Source: Synergistaceae bacterium DZ-S4
GTDB taxonomy: Bacteria > Synergistota > Synergistia > Synergistales > Synergistaceae
Length of the DNA stretch: 64,000 nt
Reading direction: 5' to 3'
Assembly (NCBI GenBank): GCA_025943965.1
Contig: JAPCWD010000010.1
Coordinates: forward strand, 29,110 to 93,109
Positions 16,352 to 25,535 of this stretch are shown here, piece after piece. Positions within the stretch are counted from its first letter, which is position 1; every line of letters starts with the position of its first letter. The notes below the pieces were generated by a model that was not told the origin of the DNA, searched no databases, and saw nothing but the letters and a program-made list of their open reading frames with translations. The position numbers and the translations under genes were made by a program.

Positions 16352-17221
16352 ATGTTCAAACGTGCAATAGTGGCATCTGATTTTACGAGGGAATCGTTGG
16401 CGTTGGTAAACTCTTCAGGAGGGCTCAAGGGATTTGGAACAGAAGAGATATTGCTCCTCCATTTCTGGGGGACCCTTGATGTGCTTGGAGTTGACAGTTT
16501 TTACAAACCTACTGTATTTGAGGATTTCAACAAGAATCTTGAGAATCAGAAGTCGGCGCTTGAAAGTCTGGGGTTCAAGGTGGAGACAAGGGTGCTTGAA
16601 GGTCTTTCAGCATCGCATGTTAACAAGATAGCGGTAGATGAAAAATATTCGATCATAGCAGTTGGGTCCGACAGGCATATTTTCGGCTCCATGGCGAACG
16701 AGCTCATACACAGTGCCAGGATACCGACCTACATATTCAAGTCAGCTGACGGAAAGACTTCTCAAGAATATGAGCGTTACAAACTGCCCGGGAACGTAGC
16801 GGGCCATGTGCTCTTCGCAACAGATTTCTCCAAAAATTCGGAGTATGCTTTCAATTATCTGATCAAAATGATACCTATGATCAAAGATAAGATCTCTCTG
16901 ATCCACATCCAGGATGAATACAGGATATCGCCTTACCTCGACGACAAGATAGAGGAGTTCAACCGGATAGATACCGGAAGGCTTGAGGCGATGAAAAAAC
17001 TGCTGCTGGAGAAGGGATGTCCCGAGGTACAAACAGTGCTCAAATATGGCTCGCCCTCTGCGGAGATCCTGAAAAGCGCAAGGGAACTATCTGCGGAAAT
17101 GGTGATGATGGGAAGCCAGGGCAGGGGGTTCGTCAACGAATTCTTCCTTGGAAGCGTTAGCCACAACATTGCCCGCCAGTTGCCCGTTCCGGTATTGCTG
17201 ATACCGGCAAAGAGGGACTGA
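16352..17221 (+). CDS. Two-domain universal stress protein, copy 1
   Basis: 289 residues, ATG after GGGGGAG. Tandem Usp domains: N-terminal about 1-135 (FKRAIVASDFTRESLALVN, GSDRHIFGSMANELIHSA) and C-terminal about 145-289. Only the second keeps the ATP-binding GxxGxG...GS pattern (MGSQGRGFVNEFFLGSVSHN). ATFS-type D in LFATDFSKNSEY. Such proteins bind ATP/AMP and modulate stress or starvation responses. It is the most divergent of three copies within 4 kb, and has its own promoter and terminator. Confidence 0.88.
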   Translation: MFKRAIVASDFTRESLALVNSSGGLKGFGTEEILLLHFWGTLDVLGVDSFYKPTVFEDFNKNLENQKSALESLGFKVETRVLEGLSASHVNKIAVDEKYSIIAVGSDRHIFGSMANELIHSARIPTYIFKSADGKTSQEYERYKLPGNVAGHVLFATDFSKNSEYAFNYLIKMIPMIKDKISLIHIQDEYRISPYLDDKIEEFNRIDTGRLEAMKKLLLEKGCPEVQTVLKYGSPSAEILKSARELSAEMVMMGSQGRGFVNEFFLGSVSHNIARQLPVPVLLIPAKRD

Positions 17222-17248
17222 TCCAGTTCAGGCTCGGCAACGCCAGGG

Positions 17249-17284
17249 AAAGCTCCCGCAAAGGGAGCTTTCTCTCTTTCTTTC
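17249..17284 (+). terminator. Rho-independent terminator
   Basis: AAAGCTCCC / GGGAGCTTT stem with a 5-nt loop, then a pyrimidine-rich tract. Confidence 0.85.
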
Positions 17285-17414
17285 AAAAAAACGGAAAGAG
17301 GGTGCATCTGTGCCGATTTTGGTGGATAATATACCCGCGTTGCCTGACAATGACCAATTTTGCTTTAATTGAAATTTTCAGCGCAGTGTAAATGAATGAT
17401 CCGGAGGTCTTTAT

Positions 17415-18389
17415 ATGTATGATATCGTCGTAGTCGAATGCGAAGTACGTGAACTCCATCTGTTGATGGATCAGGTCGGCAGTGTAAGGTTCGGAGATCC
17501 TGACAACAGTTACACTGATGAGAAGGAACTCATCGAACTGATAGGGGATGCGGATGCCGTGGTCTGTACAGCCAGGGGCAAATTTACAAGGAATGTCATA
17601 GCGGCCGCAACAAACCTCAAGATAATTGCCAAGTGCGGCTCTGTCCCAAACAATATTGATGTAGAAGCGGCGACTGACTATGGTGTTGCCGTAACTTACA
17701 CTCCGGGAGCCAACAGGGTCAGTGTAGCGGAACATGCCCTCACCCTGATGATGGCCCTTTTAAAGCTTATGCCAAAGTCGACGGAGATCCAGAAGAACGG
17801 GGGATGGAAGAGCGAAGCCCTCCAGGCATCTGAGCTGACTGGAAAGACAGTGGGTATAATAGGACTGGGCGCTGCGGGATCAAGCCTTGCCGAAATGCTT
17901 AAGCCCTTCAGGGTCGATCTTTTATGTTATGACCCCTATGCTGACCCCGAAAGGATCTCGGCTGCCGGGGCACTGTCAGTCGACATGGATACACTTCTTG
18001 AAAAGAGCGACGTCATTTCCATCCACTGTCAGCTATGCGACGAAACCTGCGGCTTCATAGACAGGGATAAACTCAGGAAGATGAAAAAGAGCGCATATCT
18101 TGTCAATACTGCAAGGGGAGCCCTTGTAGATGAGGAGGCCCTTGTTGAGGCACTGCGTGAAAACCGGATCGCCGGTGCCGGAATAGATGTATACAGCGTG
18201 GAACCCACATCAAAGGACAACCCGCTCTTTGCACTGGACAATGTCCTTTGCACGCCACACCTTGCAGGATGGACCATGGAATGCCTTGCCAGAGAGACAC
18301 AGGGGACATCTGATTCTGTAATACAGATACTGAAAGGCAAGACCCCCGACAGCCTCATAAACCCCGATTACGCAAAAAACCTCAAATAA
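17415..18389 (+). CDS. D-isomer-specific 2-hydroxyacid dehydrogenase
   Basis: 324 residues, ATG preceded by GGAGG 7 nt upstream. N- and C-terminal parts form the catalytic domain around an NAD-binding Rossmann domain (TVGIIGLGAAGSSLAEML; Asp of CYDPYAD). Catalytic Arg in NTARGALVDE, Glu in GIDVYSVEP and His in TPHLAGWT are all present. It resembles SerA/phosphoglycerate dehydrogenase without a regulatory ACT domain, so it may act on phosphoglycerate, hydroxypyruvate or another 2-keto acid. It lies alone between two stress protein genes with a terminator on each side. Confidence 0.87.
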   Translation: MYDIVVVECEVRELHLLMDQVGSVRFGDPDNSYTDEKELIELIGDADAVVCTARGKFTRNVIAAATNLKIIAKCGSVPNNIDVEAATDYGVAVTYTPGANRVSVAEHALTLMMALLKLMPKSTEIQKNGGWKSEALQASELTGKTVGIIGLGAAGSSLAEMLKPFRVDLLCYDPYADPERISAAGALSVDMDTLLEKSDVISIHCQLCDETCGFIDRDKLRKMKKSAYLVNTARGALVDEEALVEALRENRIAGAGIDVYSVEPTSKDNPLFALDNVLCTPHLAGWTMECLARETQGTSDSVIQILKGKTPDSLINPDYAKNLK

Positions 18390-18415
18390 GAGCATGCATC
18401 ATTAAAAGCAGTAAA

Positions 18416-18450
18416 GAGGACCGCCCTTTCTGGCAGGAAGGGCGGTCCTC
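18416..18450 (+). terminator. Strong hairpin after the dehydrogenase gene
   Basis: A 13-bp perfect stem (GAGGACCGCCCTT and its complement) with a 9-nt loop. The following bases are CTCTATGGG rather than a T run, so termination would be weaker than usual or may need Rho. Confidence 0.65.
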
Positions 18451-18514
18451 CTCTATGGGTGCAGGGGATGGGTATTTTCGATTTAATTGTTGTGCAATTA
18501 TTTTTTAAATAATG

Positions 18515-18557
18515 TATAATTACACTAACGAAGTAAAGAGATATCACATATCTCTTT
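18515..18557 (+). promoter_or_regulatory. -10 box and leader hairpin of stress protein copy 2
   Basis: TATAAT at 18515-18520 follows an AT-rich block with TTATTT/AAATAA symmetry. At 18535-18557 the leader carries AAAGAGATA/TATCTCTTT with a 5-nt loop, a likely mRNA 5' stabiliser or attenuator. No good -35 at standard spacing. Confidence 0.45.
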
Positions 18558-18604
18558 GCGAAAGTGGAGAAAGTTTCAGGTATCTCTGAAAGGAGGGGGT
18601 CAAG

Positions 18605-19492
18605 ATGTTCGAGAAGTTTATTGTAGCAACCGACATATCAAAGGACTTTGCAATATCGATGTCGTCAATAGGCGGATTGAAAACGTTCGGAGCGAAGAAA
18701 TGCCTTTTGCTTCAGTTCGTGGACCTGAACGAGATAGTCGATTTTTCCGGCATATACTCGAATGAACTCGTTTACGAGTATGAAAAAACTCTTTCAATGC
18801 ACAAGAAACAGATAGAGGCGGAGGGATTTGAAGTTGAAACAAGGACCCTCCCGGGCTTTTCTCCTGCCCATGTCAACAAGATATGCGAAGAAGAAGGTTA
18901 TTCTCTCACTGTCGTTGCGTCAAGGAAATATACTCCTTCGGGTGAGGTCTGCTTCGGGAGGATCGCAAATGACCTTATCCACTCGGCACAGTATCCGGTA
19001 ATGCAGATAAGGACTGATGATCCTGTCGGCGCAGATGAAGATGAACTTTCGGCAGTAGAAAAAGCGGATCTCAGCAGCCATATCCTCTATCCGACAGATT
19101 TCTCCGATAATGCGGACATCGCCTTCAGGTACATAAAGGAGATGGCAGCGGGCAGCGTGCAGAAGATAACTCTCCTTCACGTGCAGGACAAATCGAAGAT
19201 CAGTCCCCATTTGGAGAGCAGGATAAAGGAGTTCAACAAACTTGATGAGGCAAGGCTTAAAGGAATGAAGGACATGCTTGAAAAAGAAGGGAAGGCAGAA
19301 GTCGAAACGGCGGTCAGGTATGGGTCGCCTTCTCTTGAGATACTTAGACTTGTCGAGGATGCCGAAGTGAAACTCGTTGTAATGGGCAGCCAGGGAAGAG
19401 GATACGTCAAAGAGTTTTTCCTGGGCAGCGTGAGCCAGAACATTGCGAGACTAAGCCCCTCTTCGGTACTGCTGATACCGACAAGACGCTGA
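18605..19492 (+). CDS. Two-domain universal stress protein, copy 2
   Basis: 295 residues, ATG with AAAGGAGGGGG upstream. Same plan as copies 1 and 3: degenerate N-terminal Usp domain (FIVATDISKDFAISM, ARKYTPSGEV-like loop, DLIHSAQYPVMQI) and an ATP-site C-terminal domain (LYPTDFSDNADIAF, MGSQGRGYVKEFFLGSVSQN, LLIPTRR). The C-terminal half is close to copy 3 in sequence, so these two look like a recent tandem duplication. The N-terminal half has drifted faster, which suggests different sensing partners. Confidence 0.88.
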   Translation: MFEKFIVATDISKDFAISMSSIGGLKTFGAKKCLLLQFVDLNEIVDFSGIYSNELVYEYEKTLSMHKKQIEAEGFEVETRTLPGFSPAHVNKICEEEGYSLTVVASRKYTPSGEVCFGRIANDLIHSAQYPVMQIRTDDPVGADEDELSAVEKADLSSHILYPTDFSDNADIAFRYIKEMAAGSVQKITLLHVQDKSKISPHLESRIKEFNKLDEARLKGMKDMLEKEGKAEVETAVRYGSPSLEILRLVEDAEVKLVVMGSQGRGYVKEFFLGSVSQNIARLSPSSVLLIPTRR

Positions 19493-19575
19493 ACAGATCA
19501 CCGGGCGGACAAGTGAGCTATAGGTTTATTGACAATTTTTCTCTGTGAGTAAATATTGAGTAGGAGGAGAGAAAA

Positions 19576-20463
19576 ATGTTTGAAAAATTCGTGGTTGCTG
19601 TCGATCTGTCAGATGATTCCCTTGCGCTGATGGGCTGCGTGGAAAGGCTTAAGGCATACGGAGCGAAAAAGTGCCTGTTGATACAATACAGGACAATAGA
19701 AGAAGTGATCGATTACACAAGAGGGCAATCGAATGTTCCTCTCCAGAAATACGAGGACGCATTTGCAGACAATAAAAAGAAACTCATGGAGGCGGGATTT
19801 GAGGTAGAAACACGGGTACTGGCGGGGTATCCTGCCGGAGAAATCGAAAAGGTTGCCGCCTCCGAAGGGTATTCACTTATTGTCACGGGGGCAAGAAAGC
19901 GATCATCATCCGGCGACGTATACTTCAGCACCCTTGCAAACGACCTCATGCACTCAGTATCCATGCCCCTTCTGATAATGAGGACGAGGAGGGACGACAA
20001 AATCGAAGAGGATGGAAAGGTCGTAATAGACGGATGTCAGGTAGCAGACCACCTGCTATACCCGACCGACTTCTCAGAAAACGCTGATGTCGCGTTTTCC
20101 AAAGTTCTTGAAATCGCTCCCGGGAATGCCAGGAAGGTGACTCTCCTCCATGTCCAGGATGCAGCAAAAATAAGCCCTCATCTTGATGAGAGGGTCGAAG
20201 AATTCAACAGGATAGACAAAGCAAGGCTTGAAGGCATGAAAAAGCTGCTTCAGGACAGGGGAGAGATCGAAGTAGACGTGGTTGTAAAATACGGTTCGCC
20301 CGCTGTCGAGATAATAAAAACAGTAGAGGAAAACGGCATCCCGCTCGTAGTTATGGGAAGCCAGGGCAGAGGATACGTGAAGGAGTTCTTCCTTGGAAGC
20401 GTCAGCAGCAAAGTTGCGATAAAGGCCCCCTGTTCCATCCTGCTCATCCCTACAAAACGGTGA
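19576..20463 (+). CDS. Two-domain universal stress protein, copy 3
   Basis: 295 residues, ATG with AGGAGGAG upstream. A TTGACA at about 19533 with a TAAATA 15 bp on may give it a separate promoter. C-terminal ATP loop MGSQGRGYVKEFFLGSVSS, tail LLIPTKR. Domain linker region (DKIEEDGKVVIDGCQ) is longer and acidic as in copy 2. Downstream there is no terminator I can see before the hairpin-linker array at 20572. Confidence 0.88.
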   Translation: MFEKFVVAVDLSDDSLALMGCVERLKAYGAKKCLLIQYRTIEEVIDYTRGQSNVPLQKYEDAFADNKKKLMEAGFEVETRVLAGYPAGEIEKVAASEGYSLIVTGARKRSSSGDVYFSTLANDLMHSVSMPLLIMRTRRDDKIEEDGKVVIDGCQVADHLLYPTDFSENADVAFSKVLEIAPGNARKVTLLHVQDAAKISPHLDERVEEFNRIDKARLEGMKKLLQDRGEIEVDVVVKYGSPAVEIIKTVEENGIPLVVMGSQGRGYVKEFFLGSVSSKVAIKAPCSILLIPTKR

Positions 20464-20571
20464 GATGCTGCATTGAGCATTCCGATCAAAGAATAAGAAC
20501 ACCACAAATGGCAGCTTCTTTATAGGGGTTGCCATTTTATATTGATCATAAGTAAAATATTGGTATGGGTC

Positions 20572-20730
20572 TGCGACCGAGGGTCGTGAGGAAATTACAG
20601 CCTATTGGCTGCGGAGAATTTAAGGGCTGTGGCTTTTCAAGCCACTGAGAATTTGCGACAAAACCAGTTGTGGAGGATTTGCAACGCGTTGCGTTTCGGA
20701 GAAACTACAGCTTTGTAAGCTGCGGTGAAT
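20572..20730. repeat. Hairpin-linker array, about six degenerate units
   Basis: Units include ACAGCC/GGCTGC, GTGGCTT/AAGCCAC, ACAA/TTGT, CAACGC/GCGTTT-like and CAGCTT/AAGCTG stems, separated by linkers of type GGAGAATTT or GGAGGATTT. More degenerate than the arrays at 25793 and 40311. The rest of 20731-20936 has a CGTCCCG...ATCGGGGATTC module and short GC-rich inverted repeats but no gene. Confidence 0.75.
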
Positions 20731-20936
20731 GAAAACCTTGTGAACCGTCCCGCATTCTTAAATCGGGGATTCTACATGCCTTGAACGACTGCTTGTCTAT
20801 TACTCTCGCTTGCCGGCAGACCGGTATTTGATACCGCCGATTCGCAATAGATTTGCAGCTGATTACTGATCGACTCCAGACGGATGCAGTCCCCGTCTGT
20901 CTCTGACGTTTCTCTCTCAAATTGGGGATGTGTTGA

Positions 20937-21149
20937 ATGAACGAGAAAAACATAAAACTCTTTAAACAGATCAACATTTGTGTATACATTATCCCATTTT
21001 TCCTGATCACTGCCCTTTTTTCATTAAGGACATACAATGCGGTTGAGCAGAAGATCACCGACAGTTACGAGCACTTCACAGAAGATGCGGCCGATGCCGC
21101 GAGAAATTATTCATATACTTTAAAAAAAGCTAAGTTAACGCCGCTATAA
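20937..21149 (+). pseudogene. 5' remnant of a membrane sensor-type gene
   Basis: Seventy codons starting with ATG. The N-terminus has a transmembrane anchor (CVYIIPFFLITALFSL, about 15-31) followed by a periplasmic helix start (YEHFTEDAADAARNYSYTL), the layout of a sensor kinase or GGDEF protein. The frame runs into the right end of a 128-bp-type element at 21129, which supplies the last codons and stop. No continuation of the gene is seen, so it is probably a truncated fragment. Confidence 0.5.
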
Positions 21150-21160
21150 ATCCCAATTGC
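21129..21160. repeat. Remnant end of a 128-bp element
   Basis: Matches the right 32 bp of the element at 32073-32200 with two or so mismatches (GCTAAGTTAACGCCGCTATA then AATCCCAATTGC). No left partner within 130 bp upstream, so it is a partial copy. Confidence 0.75.
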
Positions 21161-21162
21161 AC

Positions 21163-21192
21163 TTGACAGGGGAATGAATGGAGTGATATTAT
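21163..21192 (+). promoter_or_regulatory. tRNA-Gly promoter
   Basis: Consensus TTGACA (21163-21168), 18-bp spacer, TATTAT (21187-21192), 11 bp before the tRNA. The -35 box begins 2 bp after the element remnant ends. Confidence 0.75.
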
Positions 21193-21203
21193 TCCCCCGT
21201 TGC

Positions 21204-21279
21204 GCGGAAATAGCTCAGCTGGTAGAGCGATGGCCTTCCAAGCCGTAGGTCGCGGGTTCGAGTCCCGTTTTCCGCTCCA
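21204..21279 (+). tRNA. tRNA-Gly(TCC)
   Basis: 76 nt including encoded CCA. Acceptor GCGGAAA/TTTCCGC, anticodon stem ATGGC/GCCGT with loop CTTCCAA giving anticodon TCC, T-loop TTCGAGT. Confidence 0.96.
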
Positions 21280-21287
21280 GAATGTTC

Positions 21288-21323
21288 AAAGCCCCCGCCT
21301 TTGGCAGGGGCTTTTTTCTTTCT
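21288..21323 (+). terminator. Terminator after tRNA-Gly
   Basis: AAAGCCCC / GGGGCTTT stem with an 11-nt loop and TTTTTTCTTTCTT. Confidence 0.9.
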
Positions 21324-21433
21324 TAAAAAGCTTATTGTGTGTATAGTATTGTGGCATGTTGAAGTAAAATTACCCGCTCTGTTGTTTTGTAAAATTGACC
21401 GAAGATAATTCAGCTGAGATCAGGAGAACTAGC

Positions 21434-22480
21434 ATGAAAAAGGATATATCTTATCATAATAAACTTACAGCAGCAGGAAAGCGCCAGGGCTGGTGGGATT
21501 CTGAGGGACTTGTTGCCGCGCTTTCGGGCGGCGGGGACTCTGTGGCAATGCTATGGCTCCTTCACCGTTTTTACAAAGGTAGGATCGTCGCCGCACATCT
21601 TGACCACTGTACGCGGGAGGGTATGTCCCACAGGGATGCGGAGTTCTCTGTTGAGCTATGCGAAAAGTGGGGCATCAAATGCATTGTCAAAACCGTCGAG
21701 GTATACAAGGAACGGCTGACGGGCGAGTCTTTTGAAATGGCGGGCAGAAGGGAGCGCTACACCCATTTCTATGAAACTGCGGAGGCGGAGGGGCTGCCCT
21801 TCATTGCTGTCGGCCACTCTGCTGACGACGTAGTAGAGACCCAGCTGATGAACCTTTTCAGAGGGACGGGACTGGAGGGACTGAGAGGGATCCCCGAGAG
21901 GAGGGGAATGATAGTCCGCCCGATAATAGATTTCCGAAGGGATGAGCTGAGGGAGATCCTCAGGGATAACGGGGTCGAATGGCGGGAGGACGCAAGCAAC
22001 GCCGACACCGTCTACAGGAGAAACAGGGTCAGGGAAGTGCTGATCCCGTGGATAAGGGAGAACATGAACCCGAACTTCGAGTCAGTTATGCTGGGGCTTT
22101 CCAAGCAGATAGACGCAGAACTTGAAAATAAAAAGAAAAACACGGAAAGGCTGATTTCAGAAGCTTCAATAACCATACCTCCGGCGATCGTATGCTGGTC
22201 TCCGGCATTCATAAAAAACGTCAAGGATACAGAACTGGCGGATATGCTCAGGCTCCAGGGCGTGCTGCTGGACCTCCCCAGGCTTGACAGAGACAGAACA
22301 ATGAAACTGCTCTCACTGATCCGAAAGGGCGGCAAATGGCGTTTCCAGTGGGCGAGAGATATTGAAATTTGTTGGTCGAACAGGGGTATGGGCTGGCTGC
22401 ATCGCAAAGATATCGCAAAAGGCGCAGACGAAAATAGGCAAAATGCCCGAAAAGAAGAGCTCCCATGGTGGGCGAGATAG
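21434..22480 (+). CDS. tilS: tRNA(Ile)-lysidine synthase TilS
   Basis: 348 residues from the ATG at 21434 with AGGAG 7 nt upstream. N-type ATP pyrophosphatase loop AALSGGGDSVAMLWLLHRF (about 25-43) and family motifs AAHLDHCTREG, MAGRRERYTHF, AVGHSADDVVETQLMNLFRG. It converts C34 of the CAU-anticodon tRNA-Ile to lysidine so that it reads AUA. The C-terminal domain is short compared with E. coli. Heads the tilS-hpt-ftsH cluster found in many bacteria. Confidence 0.93.
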   Translation: MKKDISYHNKLTAAGKRQGWWDSEGLVAALSGGGDSVAMLWLLHRFYKGRIVAAHLDHCTREGMSHRDAEFSVELCEKWGIKCIVKTVEVYKERLTGESFEMAGRRERYTHFYETAEAEGLPFIAVGHSADDVVETQLMNLFRGTGLEGLRGIPERRGMIVRPIIDFRRDELREILRDNGVEWREDASNADTVYRRNRVREVLIPWIRENMNPNFESVMLGLSKQIDAELENKKKNTERLISEASITIPPAIVCWSPAFIKNVKDTELADMLRLQGVLLDLPRLDRDRTMKLLSLIRKGGKWRFQWARDIEICWSNRGMGWLHRKDIAKGADENRQNARKEELPWWAR

Positions 22481-22549
22481 TAATAATTATGTTATTATGT
22501 CTAATGTTTTTGAGCAGAATAAACTTTGTCCTCAGGGAGTGTTTCTCAT

Positions 22550-23086
22550 TTGGAATATAAGATAGGCAAGACCCTTATTTCTGAAGAAAAACTTCAGGCG
22601 AAGATAAAGGAACTGGGAGAACAGCTGAGCAGGGATTACGCCGGTAAGCAGCTGATCTGTGTCTGTGTTCTTAAAGGCGCGGTGATATTCCTTGCCGACC
22701 TTATCAGGCACATAAGCCCTGAAGTGGATGTCAGGATCGACTTCCTGGCGATATCTTCATACGGGGCATCTACGAAGAGCAGCGGGGTAGTGCAAATACA
22801 GAAGGACCTGAGCACGGACATATACGGCAAAAATGTGCTTATAATAGAGGATATAGTTGATACCGGCCTTTCGCTGAAGTACATAAAGTCGCTGCTGCTC
22901 GAACGCAGGCCTCAGAGCCTTGCGATCTGCGTTCTGCTCGACAAGCCTGACCGCCGCAAGGAAACTGTGAAGGTCGAGTATACGGGGTTTACCATCCCTG
23001 ATGAATTTGTGATCGGCTACGGCCTGGATTACGCCGGAATGTTCCGCCATCTGCCGGCGGTCTTCATCGCCGAGCCCGTCGCGTAG
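22550..23086 (+). CDS. hpt: Hypoxanthine phosphoribosyltransferase
   Basis: 178 residues if started at TTG 22550 (AGGGAG 10 nt upstream), which matches the normal family length; a TTG at 22526 would add eight residues. PRPP loop VLIIEDIVDTGLSL is diagnostic, with VLKGAVIFLADL near the N-terminus and DEFVIGYGLDYAGMFRHLP at the C-terminus. Salvages hypoxanthine and guanine to IMP and GMP. Follows tilS by about 70 bp. A 128-bp element begins 2 bp after its stop codon. Confidence 0.93.
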   Translation: MEYKIGKTLISEEKLQAKIKELGEQLSRDYAGKQLICVCVLKGAVIFLADLIRHISPEVDVRIDFLAISSYGASTKSSGVVQIQKDLSTDIYGKNVLIIEDIVDTGLSLKYIKSLLLERRPQSLAICVLLDKPDRRKETVKVEYTGFTIPDEFVIGYGLDYAGMFRHLPAVFIAEPVA

Positions 23087-23088
23087 CG

Positions 23089-23216
23089 GCAATTGGGGTA
23101 TCTCGAAGCGCTAACTTAACAACATTCATTATCCGTCGCTTCGACGTATGACTAATACGTATTAGCTAGTACAATTTCATGTTGCGTCGTTATCATCTCC
23201 GATCTGCCCCAATTGC
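23089..23216. repeat. 128-bp terminal-inverted-repeat element, copy 1
   Basis: Ends GCAATTGGGG...CCCCAATTGC. Subterminal GCGCTAACTTAACAACAT on the left and ATGTTGCGTCGTTATCATC on the right; AACAT and ATGTT pair. Central hairpin CGTAT...ATACG. Same length as copies at 31878, 32073 and 42214. No ORF of note and no obvious target duplication. Confidence 0.85.
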
Positions 23217-23280
23217 AGGGGGAAATTGCGGAGCAAAACTCCGCGGAGAATTTGCAGCGCTTCGCATCCAAGAGGGGCGA
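23217..23280. repeat. Hairpin-linker array
   Basis: Abuts the element. Contains the perfect stem GCGGAG/CTCCGC with loop CAAAA, then GGAGAATTTGC and a GC-rich AGCGCTTCGCAT unit. Confidence 0.7.
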
Positions 23281-23450
23281 CTGAGCAATAGCTGAGCATG
23301 GCTAAGCAATAGCTGAGCGGTCGTCAGAACCAAAAGCACCGTCATTCCCGGACGAAACTTAACGGGAATCCAGCGGCTTAGATTTAAGATTTTTAAGGTT
23401 TCACGACTGCTTGCCAATCGCTTGCCAGTCTTTACAAACGTTCAGCTGCC
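23281..23450. repeat. 11-bp-period repeats and GGGAATCC module before ftsH
   Basis: At 23281-23322 GCTGAGC-type 7-mers alternate with short variable words (AATA, ATG, AATA, GGTC). A CGTCATTCCCGGACG...CGGGAATCCAGCGG inverted module follows at about 23339-23375. At 23400-23450 there are GCTTGCC 7-mers and the phrase GCCAGTCTTTACAAACG shared with three other spacers. The spacer 23087-23537 is otherwise without genes. Confidence 0.7.
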
Positions 23451-23537
23451 TTAAAAAACGGAATATCAAAAGCCACCATTTGTCGGATAGAAGAAGCAAC
23501 ACTTGAAAAACAATCGCACGAAAGTGAGGTCACACGT

Positions 23538-25523
23538 TTGAAGAAAACCTCTAAAAATGTAGGGATGTACATAATACTGATCGTCCTTGTCGTCAGCCTG
23601 GTCAATGTTTTTCTGACCCCTGACGGGAACAAGGCAGGTCAGACTGTCGAAGTGCTTCCTTATAGCCAGTTTCTGAATGAAGTCAACCTGGGCAATGTAA
23701 CGAAAGTAAAGATCGACCATGAACAGCTGAAAGGAACGCTCAAATCCGGCAAGGAGTTTACGACATACATCCTTGATCCCGGGACACTCCCGAGCGAGAT
23801 AGCCCAGAAGGGCGTTGAGGTCGAGGTGGTACCTCCTCCCAAGAACTCCTGGCTGACGGCACTTTTGACATCGCTGCTGCCCACTCTGCTCCTGATAGGC
23901 GTATGGATCTATTTCATATACAACATGCAGGGCGGCGGGAACAAGGTGATGGGCTTTGCGAAGAGCAAAGCAAAACTCTTCATGGACAACAGGCCCAAAG
24001 TTACTTTTGATGATGTTGCGGGCTGTGACGAGTCAAAAGAGGAACTTGAGGAGGTCGTGCAATTCCTCAGGGACCCGTCTAAGTTTACAAGGCTGGGAGC
24101 TAAAGTTCCTCGCGGTGTACTGCTGCTGGGCGCTCCGGGAACCGGAAAGACGCTGCTTTCCAGGGCAGTTGCAGGAGAGGCCAATGTTCCCTTCTTCAGC
24201 ATCAGCGGATCCGATTTTGTCGAAATGTTCGTTGGTGTCGGTGCTGCACGTGTGAGGGACCTATTTGAGCAGGCGCGCAAAAATCAGCCCTGCATCATTT
24301 TTATAGACGAGATCGATGCGGTCGGACGCCATCGCGGAGCAGGGCTCGGAGGCGGACACGATGAACGGGAGCAGACACTGAACCAGCTGCTGGTCGAGAT
24401 GGACGGTTTTGAGGCGGGAACAGGCATAATACTCCTCGCCGCGACCAACAGGCCTGACATTCTTGATCCGGCATTGCTCCGCCCGGGCCGTTTTGACAGA
24501 CAGATAGTAGTTGACAGGCCGGATGTAAACGGAAGACGGGATATTCTGAAGGTCCACCTCAAGGACAAGAAGATAAGCAAGGAAGTAGACCTTGATGTTA
24601 TCGCGAGAAGGACCCCGGGTTTTGTGGGCGCTGACATCGCGAACCTCGTTAATGAAGCTGCACTCCTTGCAGGCCGTAGAAACAAGGACAAGCTTGGCAT
24701 GGCCGAGTTCGAAGAGGCTATTGACAGGGTCATGGCAGGTCCTGAACGCAAGAGCCGCGTTATAAGCAAGAAAGAGCGAGAGATCATCGCCTATCATGAA
24801 GCCGGACATGCACTGGTGGCAAGCAAGATAGACGGCAGCGACCCTGTACACAAGATCTCAATAATACCGAGAGGCCACATGGCACTTGGTTACACACTGC
24901 AGCTGCCCGAAGAGGACCGGTTCCTCATCTCAAAGAAGGAACTTTCAGACAGGATAACGATATTGCTCAGCGGACGTGTGACTGAGCTGCTGAAATTTGG
25001 AGATGTCACAACAGGCGCTTCCAACGACCTTGAGAGGGCAACGCAGATAGCCCGGCAGATGGTCACACAGTTTGGGATGAGCGACAGGCTTGGACTGGTG
25101 ACTCTCGGCAGGAAGCAGCATGAGGTATTTCTTGGCAGGGATATCATGGAGGACCGGAACTACAGCGAAGAGATAGCATATGCGATAGACCAGGAAGTCC
25201 GCAGCATAATAGATGAATGCTTCAATCTTGCGAAGAATATCCTTACGGAACACAGCGAACGCCTGGAGGAGATAACAGCTCTGCTTCTTGAGAAGGAAGT
25301 CCTTGAGGGTGATGAGCTTGATGAGCTTCTCGGCTACCCGAAGAAAGAAGCTCCGGTAGTCCCTGCAGTGACGGACGAGGAGGAAGCTTATTCCGAAAAC
25401 GATGAGAACGGAACTGAAGAGGACAACGGCTCTGAGGGCGAAGAAGAGGAAAAAAAGAAGGCTCAGGAGAGTGCGGAAGACCCTGACGAAGACGACGAAG
25501 ATCCTGACGAGGAAGAAGAGTAA
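23538..25523 (+). CDS. ftsH: ATP-dependent membrane zinc metalloprotease FtsH
   Basis: 661 residues. TTG start with GAGG 8 nt upstream; no ATG is available nearby. TM1 about 9-27, periplasmic domain, TM2 about 114-131. AAA module: Walker A GAPGTGKT, Walker B IIFIDEID, second region of homology [21 protein letters not shown] split by the family arginine. M41 zinc site HEAGH with the distal Asp further on. It degrades short-lived and misassembled membrane proteins. The last 60 or so residues are a very acidic tail (runs of Glu/Asp with a few Lys), longer than in most homologues. A terminator follows closely. Confidence 0.96.
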   Translation: MKKTSKNVGMYIILIVLVVSLVNVFLTPDGNKAGQTVEVLPYSQFLNEVNLGNVTKVKIDHEQLKGTLKSGKEFTTYILDPGTLPSEIAQKGVEVEVVPPPKNSWLTALLTSLLPTLLLIGVWIYFIYNMQGGGNKVMGFAKSKAKLFMDNRPKVTFDDVAGCDESKEELEEVVQFLRDPSKFTRLGAKVPRGVLLLGAPGTGKTLLSRAVAGEANVPFFSISGSDFVEMFVGVGAARVRDLFEQARKNQPCIIFIDEIDAVGRHRGAGLGGGHDEREQTLNQLLVEMDGFEAGTGIILLAATNRPDILDPALLRPGRFDRQIVVDRPDVNGRRDILKVHLKDKKISKEVDLDVIARRTPGFVGADIANLVNEAALLAGRRNKDKLGMAEFEEAIDRVMAGPERKSRVISKKEREIIAYHEAGHALVASKIDGSDPVHKISIIPRGHMALGYTLQLPEEDRFLISKKELSDRITILLSGRVTELLKFGDVTTGASNDLERATQIARQMVTQFGMSDRLGLVTLGRKQHEVFLGRDIMEDRNYSEEIAYAIDQEVRSIIDECFNLAKNILTEHSERLEEITALLLEKEVLEGDELDELLGYPKKEAPVVPAVTDEEEAYSENDENGTEEDNGSEGEEEEKKKAQESAEDPDEDDEDPDEEEE

Positions 25524-25535
25524 AGAAACTACCCG

